Source of the DNA: Paractinoplanes aksuensis | GTDB taxonomy: Bacteria > Actinomycetota > Actinomycetes > Mycobacteriales > Micromonosporaceae | Assembly (NCBI RefSeq): GCF_024137025.1 | Contig: NZ_JAMYJR010000033.1 | Location: forward strand, 124,001 to 188,000 | DNA: 64,000 nt | Direction: 5' to 3' | Part shown: in pieces, positions 7,286 through 16,250 of the stretch | Layout: each line of letters starts with the position of its first letter | Position numbering within the stretch: the first letter of the stretch is position 1 | Made by a program: the position numbers and the translations under genes | The notes under the pieces: model-generated | Seen by the model: only the letters and a program-made list of their open reading frames with translations | Database searches by the model: none | Told to the model about the DNA's origin: nothing

Positions 7286-9583
7286 TCAAGCGGCGACCTG
7301 TCGCTTGTCCGCGGCCGGGCGGTAGTCCGCGATCTCGCCGGCGGGCATCGGGCGGCCGTAGTGGAAGCCCTGGGCGTACCGGTAACCGAGCCGCTGCAGT
7401 TCGGCCGCCTGTTCCGCGGTCTCGACGCCCTCGGCCACGGCGCGCAGGCCCAGGCCCTCGCAGATGCCGATCAGCGCGGCCACCACGACCGCCTGCGGGC
7501 CGCCGTCGGTGATGTCGTCGACGAACGACTTGTCGACCTTCAGCACGTCGGCCGGGCACGAGCGCAGCAGGCTGAGCGACGAGTGGCCGGTGCCGAAGTC
7601 GTCCAGGGCGATCTTGACCCCGAGGGCGGCGATCGCCCGCAGTTCGGTCAGCGCGGTGCCGCCGTCGAAGACCGCGGTCTCGGTGACCTCCACGGTCAGC
7701 ACCTCGGGCGGCAGGCCGGTGCGGCCCAGCACCGCCGCCACATCCTCGGCGAAGCGGGCCTCGCGCAGCTGGCGGGCCGACACGTTCACCGACACCGTGG
7801 CCGGCGCGGCCGGGCCCAGCTCGGCCCGCCAGGTCACCGCCTGCCGGCAGGCCTGCTCGAGGACCCAGGCCCCGAGCGGCACGATCAGGCCGGTGCGCTC
7901 GGCGGCCGGGATGAACACGTCGGGGCCGATCGGGCCGCGCTCCGGGTGATGCCAGCGCAGCAGCGCCTCGACCCCGAACAGGGCGCCGCCCGGCATGGTC
8001 ACGATCGGCTGGTAGAGCAGGGTGAGCTGGTCGGTGTCGAGGGCGATCCGTAGGTCGGCGGCCAGCCGCGACTGCTCGGCGGTGCGCTGGTCCATCGCCG
8101 TCGCGTACGTGACCTGGCGGCCCTTGCCCTGGCCCTTGGCCTCGTACATGGCGACGTCGGCCCGGCGCAGCAGCTCGTCGGCGGTGTCGCCGTCACGGGC
8201 CGGGGCCAGCCCGATGCTCGCCTCGACGACCAGCTCGTGGCCGCCCGCGCGCACCGGGCGCCGCAGCCGGGCGGCGATCGCGGCCAGGATCCCGGCGGCG
8301 TCGCCCCGCAGCAGCAGCGCGTACTCGTCGCCGCCGAGCCGGGCCGGCACGCCCCCGGCCGGCAGCTCGTTCTCGATCGTGGCGGCCACGGCGGTCAGCA
8401 GCTCGTCGCCGACCGCGTGCCCGAGGTCGTCGTTGATCGCCTTGAAGTCGTCCAGGTCGATCAGGGCGACGCTGACGTCGGCCGGGTCGTCGGCCAGCGC
8501 GGCGGTGATCTCGCGGGTCAGCACGGTGCGGTTGGCCAGCCCGGTCAGCGCGTCGTGGCCGGCCTGGTGCACCAGTTCCCGCTGGCGGGCGTCCAGGTCG
8601 TCGAGCAGCCGGCTGTTGTCGCGCAGGGCGACCAGCTGGCGGGTGGCGACGAGCAGCGAGACGGTGACCGAGCCGATCGCGATCGCGAGCAGGTCGGCCG
8701 AGTGCTCGACGGCGCTCGAGAGCAGCAGCGCCCCGGTGGCCAGCACGGCCACGTACGGCATGTGGCTGAGCCGCCGCATGGGCGGGCGCGGCAGCGGGTG
8801 GCCGATCCGGGTCGCGCGGGTCTGCCGGTCGGCGGCCAGGCAGAGGCACAGGCAGCAGGCCGGCAGCAGCACGTGCGCGGTGTTCAGGTACGGCTTGTCG
8901 GCCAGCAGCGGGGCCAGGGACCCGCCGCCGGCCCCGATCGCCCCGGTCAGGGCCAGCAGGTGCAGGGCCCGCCGGTCGATCGGCCCGGTGCCGGTGAAGG
9001 CCACTTTCACGAAGGCGAAGATGCAGATGACCCCGGCCGCGAGCACGATCAGCACCGAGGCCGAGTCGGCGAAGCCCCCGCCCAGCCACTGCTCCCAGCG
9101 CGGGTAGGCCAGATGCCACGCGAACGTCAGCACGGTGACCAGCACGGTGGCGATGTCGAGCCCGAACCGGGTCCACTCGATGCCCGTCCGCCGGGCCCCG
9201 GGGATGCGCAGCAGTCCCAGCAGGAAGACGGCCAGCCCGGTCACGTAGACGGCCGCGGTGATGCCGGAGATGTGCTGCCCCTGCTGGGCGCCGGTCAGGT
9301 AGTCGTAGGCGTTGGAGGCGGCGCCCAACCCGATCAGCACGATGCCGGCCGACGCGTACCGCCAGTAGCTGCGGCCCTCGGAGGACGCCCGCCACGAAGC
9401 CCAGGCGGCCAGCGGCACGCTGACGAGCAGCGGCAACCAGCCCAGCAGGGTCGGCGTCTGCCGCAGCAGCCCACCCGCGAACCACAGAGAGGCCAGCACG
9501 AGGACGACAGCCGCGACTACGAGGGTGCGGGTCAGACGGAACGGCGGAACCATCGCCGCCGCCATGCCACGAGTCCTCTCCAC
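7286..9583 (-). CDS. Membrane-bound GGDEF-EAL cyclic-di-GMP protein
   Basis: A 765-residue protein. About nine or ten hydrophobic helices occupy residues 15-315, followed by a diguanylate cyclase domain with GGDEY (near residue 418) in place of canonical GGDEF and an EAL phosphodiesterase domain starting VEALLRWHH (near 540) with the later DDFGTGHSS motif. The EAL motifs look intact, so it can probably degrade c-di-GMP; cyclase activity with GGDEY is plausible but uncertain. No RxxD inhibitory site precedes GGDEY. In-frame ATGs exist at 9583, 9565 and 9553; the first is used. It is separated by 97 bases from the downstream CopC-domain gene on the same strand. Confidence 0.9.
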   Translation of the reverse strand: MERTRGMAAAMVPPFRLTRTLVVAAVVLVLASLWFAGGLLRQTPTLLGWLPLLVSVPLAAWASWRASSEGRSYWRYASAGIVLIGLGAASNAYDYLTGAQQGQHISGITAAVYVTGLAVFLLGLLRIPGARRTGIEWTRFGLDIATVLVTVLTFAWHLAYPRWEQWLGGGFADSASVLIVLAAGVICIFAFVKVAFTGTGPIDRRALHLLALTGAIGAGGGSLAPLLADKPYLNTAHVLLPACCLCLCLAADRQTRATRIGHPLPRPPMRRLSHMPYVAVLATGALLLSSAVEHSADLLAIAIGSVTVSLLVATRQLVALRDNSRLLDDLDARQRELVHQAGHDALTGLANRTVLTREITAALADDPADVSVALIDLDDFKAINDDLGHAVGDELLTAVAATIENELPAGGVPARLGGDEYALLLRGDAAGILAAIAARLRRPVRAGGHELVVEASIGLAPARDGDTADELLRRADVAMYEAKGQGKGRQVTYATAMDQRTAEQSRLAADLRIALDTDQLTLLYQPIVTMPGGALFGVEALLRWHHPERGPIGPDVFIPAAERTGLIVPLGAWVLEQACRQAVTWRAELGPAAPATVSVNVSARQLREARFAEDVAAVLGRTGLPPEVLTVEVTETAVFDGGTALTELRAIAALGVKIALDDFGTGHSSLSLLRSCPADVLKVDKSFVDDITDGGPQAVVVAALIGICEGLGLRAVAEGVETAEQAAELQRLGYRYAQGFHYGRPMPAGEIADYRPAADKRQVAA

Positions 9584-9790
9584 ATCGATCCCATCGGCTC
9601 GTCACCGCTGCGGATGAGAAAGATCGCGGTGCTGCCCGCGCCACAGGGTAAACCCCCTGCCCGGACAGCGCGAGGGACGAACGGACGATCACTGGCACCG
9701 GAGCCGAGCCAACTGGCCCTCGAGCCGCCGGTGTACGACGAGAGAATTGGACGCGTGGCGGTGCTTTCCCCCCACCGTGTCGCGCGGTGC

Positions 9791-10835
9791 ATGATACCCG
9801 GGTTCCCGAGGCGCGCACCCGAAAAGCGAGAACTGGCCCACCGGGAGGACTACGAGGTAGCGGTGGCCGCGGCCTGGACGGTGGCGCTGGAGCGGCTCGG
9901 TCTGGAGAACCCGGTTGCCCTCCAGCTGCTGCAGGCGTGCTTGTTCATGGCCCCGGAGCCGATCTCGCTCGAGCTCTTCCTCACTCCCCCCAAGGTCAAC
10001 ATCTCGCCGGAGATGGGCGCGACCCTGCAGAACCCCAGCCGGCTGAACCGGGCCCTGCGGCAGATCGGCGTTACGGTCTCGCCCGCACCGACTACCGCGA
10101 GCGACTGCGAGGACGAGTGGGCCCGCCGGCTGGCCATCGACATCATCGCCTTCTTCTTCTACTGGGGCGATCAGCGCGGCTGCCGGGAGTACGCGGTCCA
10201 GGTGGTCGAGCACTGGAACACCATGCTGACCCCCGAGGACCCGCAGATCCTCAAGGCGGCGCGGTGGCTGGCGTTCGTCGAGCGGCAACTCGGCAACCTC
10301 GCGGTGGGCGCGGCCATCAACGCCGACTGCCTCAACAAGCTCCAGGCGTCCGTCGGCCACGACGACGAGGAGACGCTGGACGCGATGATGCTGGCCTCGG
10401 ACGACCGCCGGGCCGCCGGGCCGCCGGCAACTTCGACGGCGCGGTGACGCTGGCCATCGAGGCCTTCGAGATCTCGCGCCGGGTCTTCGGGCCCGACTAC
10501 CCGCACACCCTGGCCACGGCTCACGCCCTCGCGGTCAGCCTGCGCGCGGCCGGCGACTTCCGCACCGCGCTCGAGCAAGACATGGACACCGTGCGGCGGC
10601 GCACCGCGAGCACGACCGCGCGGCCTACGAGGGGCTGCGCGAACGGCTCGGCCCGGACCACGTGCTCACGCTGACCTGCGCCACCAACCTGGCCGGCGAC
10701 TACGCGGCGGCGCTGGCCCTCGACACCGACACGCTGGGGCGCTCGGAGCGGGTGCTCGGCCCCGAGCACCCGGCGATCGTGGCCGCCCTGGCCGGCGAAC
10801 GAGGCAACTGCGACGTCGACCCGATGCCGCTCTGA
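9791..10835 (+). pseudogene. Remnant of an FxsT-like (FxSxx-COOH system) NB-ARC/TPR protein
   Basis: Similarity to FxsT-type regulators runs across three reading frames. Frame one (about 9853-10420) has AAAWTVALERLGLENPVAL and LLQACLFMAPEPISLELF, typical of the region after the NB-ARC domain. Frame two (about 10421-10600) has a TPR unit, EAFEISRRVFGPDYPHTLA. Frame three (about 10605-10835) has a second TPR unit and the characteristic family tail GNCDVDPMPL. At least two frameshifts are needed to join them, and the N-terminal TIR/NB-ARC part is missing. No FxsA, FxsB or FxsC gene was seen. Intact family members approach or exceed 1,000 residues; about 330 codons remain here. A sequencing error could explain one frameshift but not the missing N-terminus. 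Confidence 0.7.
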
Positions 10836-11753
10836 TCAGCCCTGAGCGCGGGCTTGGAGGGCAGTCAGCAGGGCGGCCGGGGTCCGGGGGTCGTCCAATG
10901 TGATCGCGAAGCGGCGGCCGTTGGTCTGGTGAACAACGAGGCCGGGGCCGCGGCGCAGCACCAGGGCGGATCGGCCGGGTGTGACGCGGTAGCCCCAGCC
11001 GCCCCATTCCAGGGGCTCGATCCGCGCGATCTCGAGCCCGGCGATCTCGGTCAAGGGGATGGTCTTGAGCGGAATCCTGACCAGGCCGGCGATCAGGCGC
11101 AGGCCGCGGCGGTCGGCAGTGACGCGGATGCGGCCGAGGACCAGGCCGGCCACCAGCGGGACGGCCAGCACCGGCCAGATCGGGGCCCGGCCGAGATAGG
11201 CGACCACGGCGACCAGCACCGCGGACGCGCCCAGCACGGCCAGGAGCAGCGGGGCGCGCAGCGTGGTGCTCCAGGCGGCGCGCTCGGTCGGGCCCAGGTC
11301 GAGCGGGGTCACGGCCTCGGCCGGGGGCTGCGCCGCGACCGGCGACGGCCCGGCCGCCAGGGCGACCACCGCGCCCCAGGCCAGGCCGGCCACGAAGTAC
11401 AGCAGGCGCCAGCCCAGCCGCGGGTCGGCCGGGTTGTCCAGGGTCGCGGTCGCGGTGGACACCCAGAGGCCGGCGAAGCTGCCGGCCAGAGCGCCGGCCG
11501 TGCCGAGCAGGTAGCGCAGGCCGGAGGCGCCGCCCGCCCGCAGGGCAGCCGCGATGCCGGCCAGACCGGCCACCACGCCGACGATCAGCATGGCCAGCCA
11601 GAAGCCGCGGGACGAGCTGAAACCGTCGGCCGGGCCGCTGCCGCTCCAGTGGGTCGCCATCCGGTCGGGCAGCCGGTCGGACCAGGTCACCGCGGTGATC
11701 ACCACGGGCAGCCAGATCAGGACGATGGCGGCCAGGGTCCTCGGTCGGTTCAC
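10836..11753 (-). CDS. DUF1648-type integral membrane protein
   Basis: A 305-residue membrane protein. The N-terminal segment (DRMATHWSGSGPADGF inside the first 50 residues) is the DUF1648 signature, which reads as LPDRMATHWN in better-known members. About seven hydrophobic helices fall at 8-22, 50-70, 80-100, 115-135, 170-190 and 193-210, and the C-terminal 100 residues look like a small cytoplasmic beta domain. It overlaps the upstream GntR gene (ATGA, 11750-11753), a standard pairing in which the regulator and a membrane protein are co-expressed. Function unknown; a cell-envelope stress role is the usual guess. Confidence 0.75.
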   Translation of the reverse strand: MNRPRTLAAIVLIWLPVVITAVTWSDRLPDRMATHWSGSGPADGFSSSRGFWLAMLIVGVVAGLAGIAAALRAGGASGLRYLLGTAGALAGSFAGLWVSTATATLDNPADPRLGWRLLYFVAGLAWGAVVALAAGPSPVAAQPPAEAVTPLDLGPTERAAWSTTLRAPLLLAVLGASAVLVAVVAYLGRAPIWPVLAVPLVAGLVLGRIRVTADRRGLRLIAGLVRIPLKTIPLTEIAGLEIARIEPLEWGGWGYRVTPGRSALVLRRGPGLVVHQTNGRRFAITLDDPRTPAALLTALQARAQG

Positions 11754-12103
11754 GGCCGTGCCTCCCTCACTATCGCGAGCATCTCCGCGTCGCCCAGGCC
11801 CTGCCGCCGCGCCTCGCCGACGAACTGGCGGGCCAGCTCGACCAGCCGCAGGCGGGCCGCGTCGGCGTCGCCGCGGACGACCGCGCCCCGGCCGCGCCGC
11901 AGCTCGATCAGATCCTCGTCGCGGACCTTGGCGTAGGCCCGCAGCACGGTGTGCAGGTTGACGTCGAGCACGTCGGCCAGTTCCCGGGCGGCCGGCAGGC
12001 GGTCGCCCGGGGTCAGTTCGCCGCGCAGGATGCCCCCGCGCACCTGCGCGGCGATCTGGTCGGCCAGCGGTTCGGCCGCGGCCACGTCCACCCGGAACAA
12101 CAT
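11750..12103 (-). CDS. GntR-family transcriptional regulator, YtrA-like
   Basis: A 117-residue protein with an N-terminal winged helix-turn-helix (LADQIAAQVRGGILRGEL, then ELADVLDVNLHTVLRAY) and a short C-terminal helical tail, the compact size of the YtrA subfamily, which lacks a large ligand-binding domain. Such regulators usually repress the operon they belong to. The DUF1648 membrane protein follows with a 4-base overlap. The 25 bases before the ATG are AT-rich for this genome and contain TATAGT and TAGAAT (12110-12120), a probable -10 so close to the start that the message would be leaderless or nearly so. No clear -35 was found. Confidence 0.85.
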   Translation of the reverse strand: MLFRVDVAAAEPLADQIAAQVRGGILRGELTPGDRLPAARELADVLDVNLHTVLRAYAKVRDEDLIELRRGRGAVVRGDADAARLRLVELARQFVGEARRQGLGDAEMLAIVREARP

Positions 12104-12151
12104 GTTTGCATTCTACTATAACAATCCAGTCCGAGTGGACGGGGGAACCGC

Positions 12152-13121
12152 TCAGCGGACGCCGAAGGCGCGGATCACGGTCTGGGTGATCGCTCCCTTC
12201 CGGGCGACGTCGCTGCCGGTGGCCCGCACGCTGACGAACCGGGCCGACTTGGGCGCGTCCAGCAGGCCGTCGACCGCGCCCACGGTCAGGGCCGAGGTGG
12301 CCGCGCCCGGAGCGCCGACCGCCTCGACGTCGGGACCGCTGTTGCCGGCCGCGATGAACAGTGCGCCGGTCTCCGCGCTGAGCCGGTCGACGGCGGCGCT
12401 GAGCGGGTCGGTGCCGTCGGTCGGCCCGCCGCCCAGGCTCATGTTGATGACCTTGGCCTTGGCCGTGCGGGCGGCCCGCTCCATGCCGCCGATGATCCAG
12501 GAGTCCTGGCCCTCGCCGAGGTCGTTGAGCACCTTGCCGATGTGCAGGCCGGCGCCGGGGGCCACGCCCTTCTCGGCGCCGCCCGAGGCCGCGCCGGAAC
12601 CGGCGATGGTCGAGGCCACGTGGGTGCCGTGCCCGTGCCGATCGGTGACCTCCTCACCCGGGACGAAGCTGGTCGCCTCCTCGATCCGGCCCGCCAGGTC
12701 GGGGTGCGCGGGGTCGACGCCCGTGTCGAGGACGGCCACGTCCACGCCGGTGCCGGTGCCGGTGTCGCCGCCGGCCCAGACCTTGGGCGCGCCGATCTGC
12801 GCGGCGCTGTCGGCCAGGGCGGCCCGCACCTTGCCATCGAGCCAGATGCGTTTGATGCCGGCAGCCTGGCGCATCGAAGTGCCGCGGGCCAGGGTGGACC
12901 AGAACTCCCGCGACCGCGCGACCGTGAGGGCGGCGCCGCCGATGCTGGCCAGGGGGCGTACGCCGGAAACGCTCTTGGGCAAGGCGCGGCGCCGCCACCG
13001 AGGCGGCCGACGTGACGGCCACGATTGACTGAACGAGCAACGCGACTCCTGAACGCAGCGGAACGAGTTGCTCGAAGCCTGTGGACGTTCGCTTACGGCC
13101 CGGTGAAGCGGCCCTGTCCAC
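12152..13121 (-). pseudogene. Subtilisin-like (S8) peptidase relic lacking the catalytic serine region
   Basis: The middle reads well as an actinobacterial subtilase: VRPLASIGGAALTV, KRIWLDGKVRAAL, the aspartate motif VAVLDTGVDPAHPDL, the histidine motif HGHGTHVAS and the oxyanion AAGNSGP. After LTVGAVDG the expected SSRGP segment and GTSMATPHVAG serine motif are absent; the frame instead passes directly to TGSDVARKGAITQTVIRAFG, which matches the C-terminal tail of these large peptidases. The N-terminal pro-region is also mostly missing; a possible signal peptide (VALLVQSIVAVTSAASVAAP) lies in a different frame near 13020-13080. Two catalytic residues are kept and one lost, so activity is very unlikely. 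Intact relatives have over 1,000 residues. The 5' boundary is approximate. Confidence 0.75.
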
Positions 13122-13143
13122 ATCGCGCCATGTCCACTGCCGG

Positions 13144-14370
13144 TCAGGGGGCCTTGGTGACCGTCAGGGTGCTGAGCGGGGTGGGGTTGAGGGCGCTCAT
13201 CGGGGTGCCCTTGTCGCCCCAGGAACCGTCGGCGATCGCCTTGTCGCGCGCGGCGACCAGAGTGGTGTAGGTCCGGGCGGGGAGGCGGTCTAGGCGCAGC
13301 TTGCAGGCCACGCCGGCGCCCTCGGGGCGGGTCGATCCCAGATAGATGGTGTACGGGGCGGCGCCGTCGCCGATGATGTCGAGCTTGCCGTCGAGGTAGC
13401 AGCGGCCGGCCACGCAGATCAGGAGCGCGACGACGGTGTCCTTGGCGGACACGTCGGACGGGGCGACAGTGAAGCGGGTGTCGAAGGGGTACGGGACGCT
13501 GGTGCCGGCTTTCGGGGCGACGATCCGGGTGCGGGCTGCGGGCTTCGCCGGGGTGGGCTTGAGCGGTGACGGTTCGACCGTCGTGGGCTTGACCGTTGTG
13601 GGTCTGACCGTTGAGGGCTCGGCCTTCGCGGGCGAGGTTGTGGGCGGCGGCGCCTGCGAGGCCGGGGTGGTGACGGCTGCGGCCGACGACGTCGGGGCGA
13701 TCGGCTGTACGGCGGCAGTGGTCTCGACGGGTGCGTCGGGGCGGGTCAGCAGGACGGCGACCACGACGGCCACGATGGCGCCGCCGGCCACACCGCCGAG
13801 CGCAGCCGGCAGCCAAGCGCGGCGGGGGCGCGCGGGTGGCGTCGGCGCGAAGACCGGTGCGGGCGTGACCGGTTCGTACGCCGGTGGGCCCGACATCAGG
13901 CGCGCCGGCGATACCGGGGGCGCGGAGGTCGAGGGCGCGGACTCGTTGCCGGCCGGGCCAGTGGCCAGGTAAGTGCGGGCGCGCTCCACCGTCCAGTGGT
14001 CGTCGCCGAAGGCCGCCGGGCCGAACTCGGCCACCTTGGCGTAGTTGGTGCGGGCGACGTGGCGGTTGGCCAGGTCCTCGGCGACCACCGCCAGGTCGTA
14101 GGCGAGCATCACGGCCAGCGGGTCGCCGTCGCTCAGGCGTCCCGGAGCCTCTTCCAGCACTCGGCGTGCGCCTTGCGGATCGCCGGCCGCCGCGTGCAGG
14201 CCGGCCAGCTGACGCATCGTCTCGAGCAGCTCGGGGTCGCCCCCAGCCAGCGCCGTCCGGCCGTTCGCGACGGCGGTCTCGAGCAACGCGCGGGCTCCGG
14301 CCGGGTCGCCCGCCTCGACGAGGTCGTGGGCTTGCTGACGGGCATGAGCGAACGCTGATGAATCCGGCAC
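13144..14370 (-). CDS. Single-pass membrane protein: cytoplasmic TPR-like domain, TM helix, exported C-terminal domain
   Basis: About 408 residues from the GTG at 14370, preferred over a TTG 36 bases upstream because GGCGGG lies just before it. Residues 1-150 are helical and TPR-like (AHARQQAHDLVEAGDPAGAR and repeats ending in YAKVAEFGPAAF). A transmembrane helix follows near 195-220 (GGVAGGAIVAVVVAVLLT), then a Thr/Pro/Lys linker with repeated VRPTTVKPTTVEPS units, then a roughly 125-residue extracellular domain with two cysteines (LLICVAGRCYLDG). The orientation suggests an inside-to-outside sensor or scaffold. Not recognised as a named family. Confidence 0.75.
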   Translation of the reverse strand: MPDSSAFAHARQQAHDLVEAGDPAGARALLETAVANGRTALAGGDPELLETMRQLAGLHAAAGDPQGARRVLEEAPGRLSDGDPLAVMLAYDLAVVAEDLANRHVARTNYAKVAEFGPAAFGDDHWTVERARTYLATGPAGNESAPSTSAPPVSPARLMSGPPAYEPVTPAPVFAPTPPARPRRAWLPAALGGVAGGAIVAVVVAVLLTRPDAPVETTAAVQPIAPTSSAAAVTTPASQAPPPTTSPAKAEPSTVRPTTVKPTTVEPSPLKPTPAKPAARTRIVAPKAGTSVPYPFDTRFTVAPSDVSAKDTVVALLICVAGRCYLDGKLDIIGDGAAPYTIYLGSTRPEGAGVACKLRLDRLPARTYTTLVAARDKAIADGSWGDKGTPMSALNPTPLSTLTVTKAP

Positions 14371-14427
14371 CCCGCCATGCTGCCCGGCCGGTGCAAACTG
14401 CGCCAACTCAGCAACGGTCAGCGGCGG

Positions 14428-14595
14428 TCAGGCGCCGGCTACGGAGGTCACTCCGCCGACGACGGCCACGGCGCTGAGGGCGACCAGCAGCGCGGTGCAG
14501 AGCTTGCGCGTACGCGGGCTGGGTGGGGCCTGGTCGAGCGCGGCCACCAGCACACCCCAGGCGATCGCGACCCCACCGGCCAGGAATCCGAGCAT
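14428..14595 (-). CDS. Small two-helix membrane protein (55 residues)
   Basis: A short frame starting ATG at 14595 encodes MLGFLAGGVAIAWGVLVAAL, a polar stretch DQAPPSPRTRK, then LLVALSAVAVVGGVTSVAGA: two clear membrane helices joined by a basic loop. It lies between two minus-strand genes, 57 bases upstream of the TPR/TM protein start, and could be its upstream operon partner. Hydrophobic periodicity and a basic cytoplasmic-type loop favour a real protein. No homologue recognised. Confidence 0.5.
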   Translation of the reverse strand: MLGFLAGGVAIAWGVLVAALDQAPPSPRTRKLCTALLVALSAVAVVGGVTSVAGA

Positions 14596-14663
14596 CGTTG
14601 CAGGATGCCGTCACCGGCCGCTTCCACGTTCCGACGGCCGGTGACGGGACGGTGAATACCCGG

Positions 14664-15158
14664 CTATTTCTCCATGAGGGCGGCGGCCCGGTCGAGGTCG
14701 GCCTGCGTCACCGCGGCGAGCGAGCCGAAGTTCTTCACGGCCTGGTAGTACACCCAGGCCAGGCTGTTGCAGGCCGCCCGCGAGACGGTTCCGTAGGTGG
14801 CGCAGACCCGCTGCAGATCGGCGTAGAACGTGTTGTCGAGGCGGGCCTTGTTGGCCGCGAAGGCGCCGATCGCCTTGTAGTTGCGGTAGCCGAAGTCGTG
14901 GTGCCAGCACGAGTTGTCGAACGTGAAGCCCAGCGGGTTGTCCGGGCTCGACGAGCAGTAGTCGGTGGACCAGTCGAAGTTGTACGAGGCCCACGGTGGA
15001 CGGTTGGTGCGGGCGTCGTTCCAGGCCGCGGTGCTGGCAGCGGTCGGCTGCGTCCACCGGGCGAGGACGGTGGCCTTCGAGTCCGCGGCGTACGCGGCGT
15101 TGGCCGGGAAGAGAACGGCGACGGCGAGGAGCAGAACGACGAGGAGGCGTCGGGTCAT
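14664..15158 (-). CDS. Secreted prokaryotic phospholipase A2
   Basis: A 164-residue precursor with a signal peptide (cleavage near AAYA-AD). The mature protein matches bacterial secreted phospholipase A2: the calcium-site region STDYCSSSPDNP and the catalytic signature CWHHDFGYRN (His87-Asp88), with later paired cysteines. It hydrolyses the sn-2 ester of phospholipids outside the cell. The usual CxRHDFGYRN has Trp-His in place of the residues before the catalytic pair, a mild variation. Upstream (15185-15272) is AT-rich relative to the genome and probably holds its promoter. Confidence 0.9.
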   Translation of the reverse strand: MTRRLLVVLLLAVAVLFPANAAYAADSKATVLARWTQPTAASTAAWNDARTNRPPWASYNFDWSTDYCSSSPDNPLGFTFDNSCWHHDFGYRNYKAIGAFAANKARLDNTFYADLQRVCATYGTVSRAACNSLAWVYYQAVKNFGSLAAVTQADLDRAAALMEK

Positions 15159-15272
15159 GCCCCTCAGGGTGCGGTCACCCGGTGAACTGATCCATGTCGA
15201 TCGATGAAATCCCGCGCCCGCCGCAGTAAATTACCGGCGAGTATTCCTTAACGATCATTCATGTGCTTAAGG

Positions 15273-16169
15273 TCAGTATTTGAGGTGCGTGCGGGTCAGC
15301 TTGGCCACCTTCTCGACGAGCGCGATGCCGGTGTCCATCGACTGGTTGTTGTGCGACAGCACGGCCAGCGACACGTTCACGTCACCCTCGGGCGAGGTCA
15401 CCCGGCCGATGGTGTTGACCGCCCACAGGCCGCCGTCGGCCGAGCGCGTGTCCCAGCCGTTCTTCACCGTGGCCGTCTCGCCCGGCTGGGCCACCGCCGG
15501 CACGCCCCAGTTCTGGTCGTCGTTGACGGTGTTCATCAACGTGAAGGCGGTCTTGCGGGACTCCTCGTCGAGCGGGCCCTTGGTGTCGACCAGCTTCGAG
15601 AGCAGCCGCACCTGGTCGCTGGCCGTCGTCCTGGTCAGGCCCCAGGCCTTGTTGACGGTCGTCTGGCTCAGGCCCAGGCGCTTGTTGCACTTGGTGATCG
15701 CGCTCTTGCCCCCGAGGTGCTGGAACAGCTCGGTCGTCGCGTTGTTGTCGCTGGCCCGGATCATCGGCGTGGCCAGGGCCATCTCGCCCTCGGTGGGCTC
15801 CCGGTCGGCGTCCTGCGCCTTGAGCAGCTCGCAGGCCAGGATCTGGGCCTTCACGATGCTCGCCGTGTCGAACGTCTCGGCGCCCTGATAGGCGTACGTC
15901 TGGCCGGTCTTCTTGTCGAGGACGGCCACCGAGAAGTCGGGGGTCTCGGCGGCGACCTGCTTCAGCGCCGCGTCGAGGGCCTTGGCCCGCTTGGCCCGCT
16001 CGCGCTTGGCCAGCTCCTCGGCACTCGGCCCGGCCGGCTTCGCGTTGCCGCCGATGGCCGCGGGCAGGACGCCGTCGTCGTCATCGGTGAGACCGAGAAC
16101 GATCAGTCCGCCGCCGCCGAGAATCACGGCCGCCGCCACAGCAATGATGAGGTTCCGGGATCGCCGCAC
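15273..16169 (-). CDS. Class A beta-lactamase-like serine hydrolase, membrane-anchored
   Basis: A 298-residue exported protein with an N-terminal hydrophobic anchor (residues 7-27) and no clean cleavage site. Active-site motifs of the penicillin-recognising fold are present: SIVK (Ser104-Lys107), SDN (140-142) and KNG (236-238) in place of KTG. This arrangement is typical of actinobacterial beta-lactamase-related hydrolases, often involved in peptidoglycan turnover rather than resistance. A coiled, Lys/Glu/Ala-rich linker (51-75) holds the domain away from the membrane. Whether it hydrolyses beta-lactams cannot be judged. Confidence 0.8.
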   Translation of the reverse strand: MRRSRNLIIAVAAAVILGGGGLIVLGLTDDDDGVLPAAIGGNAKPAGPSAEELAKRERAKRAKALDAALKQVAAETPDFSVAVLDKKTGQTYAYQGAETFDTASIVKAQILACELLKAQDADREPTEGEMALATPMIRASDNNATTELFQHLGGKSAITKCNKRLGLSQTTVNKAWGLTRTTASDQVRLLSKLVDTKGPLDEESRKTAFTLMNTVNDDQNWGVPAVAQPGETATVKNGWDTRSADGGLWAVNTIGRVTSPEGDVNVSLAVLSHNNQSMDTGIALVEKVAKLTRTHLKY

Positions 16170-16250
16170 CGAAGCATAGTGCCGCCTTCATCGCCAAGAC
16201 TCAAACCCTCGTACTCTCGGCGAAGCCATCGACACTGTCCGTGCAAGACA

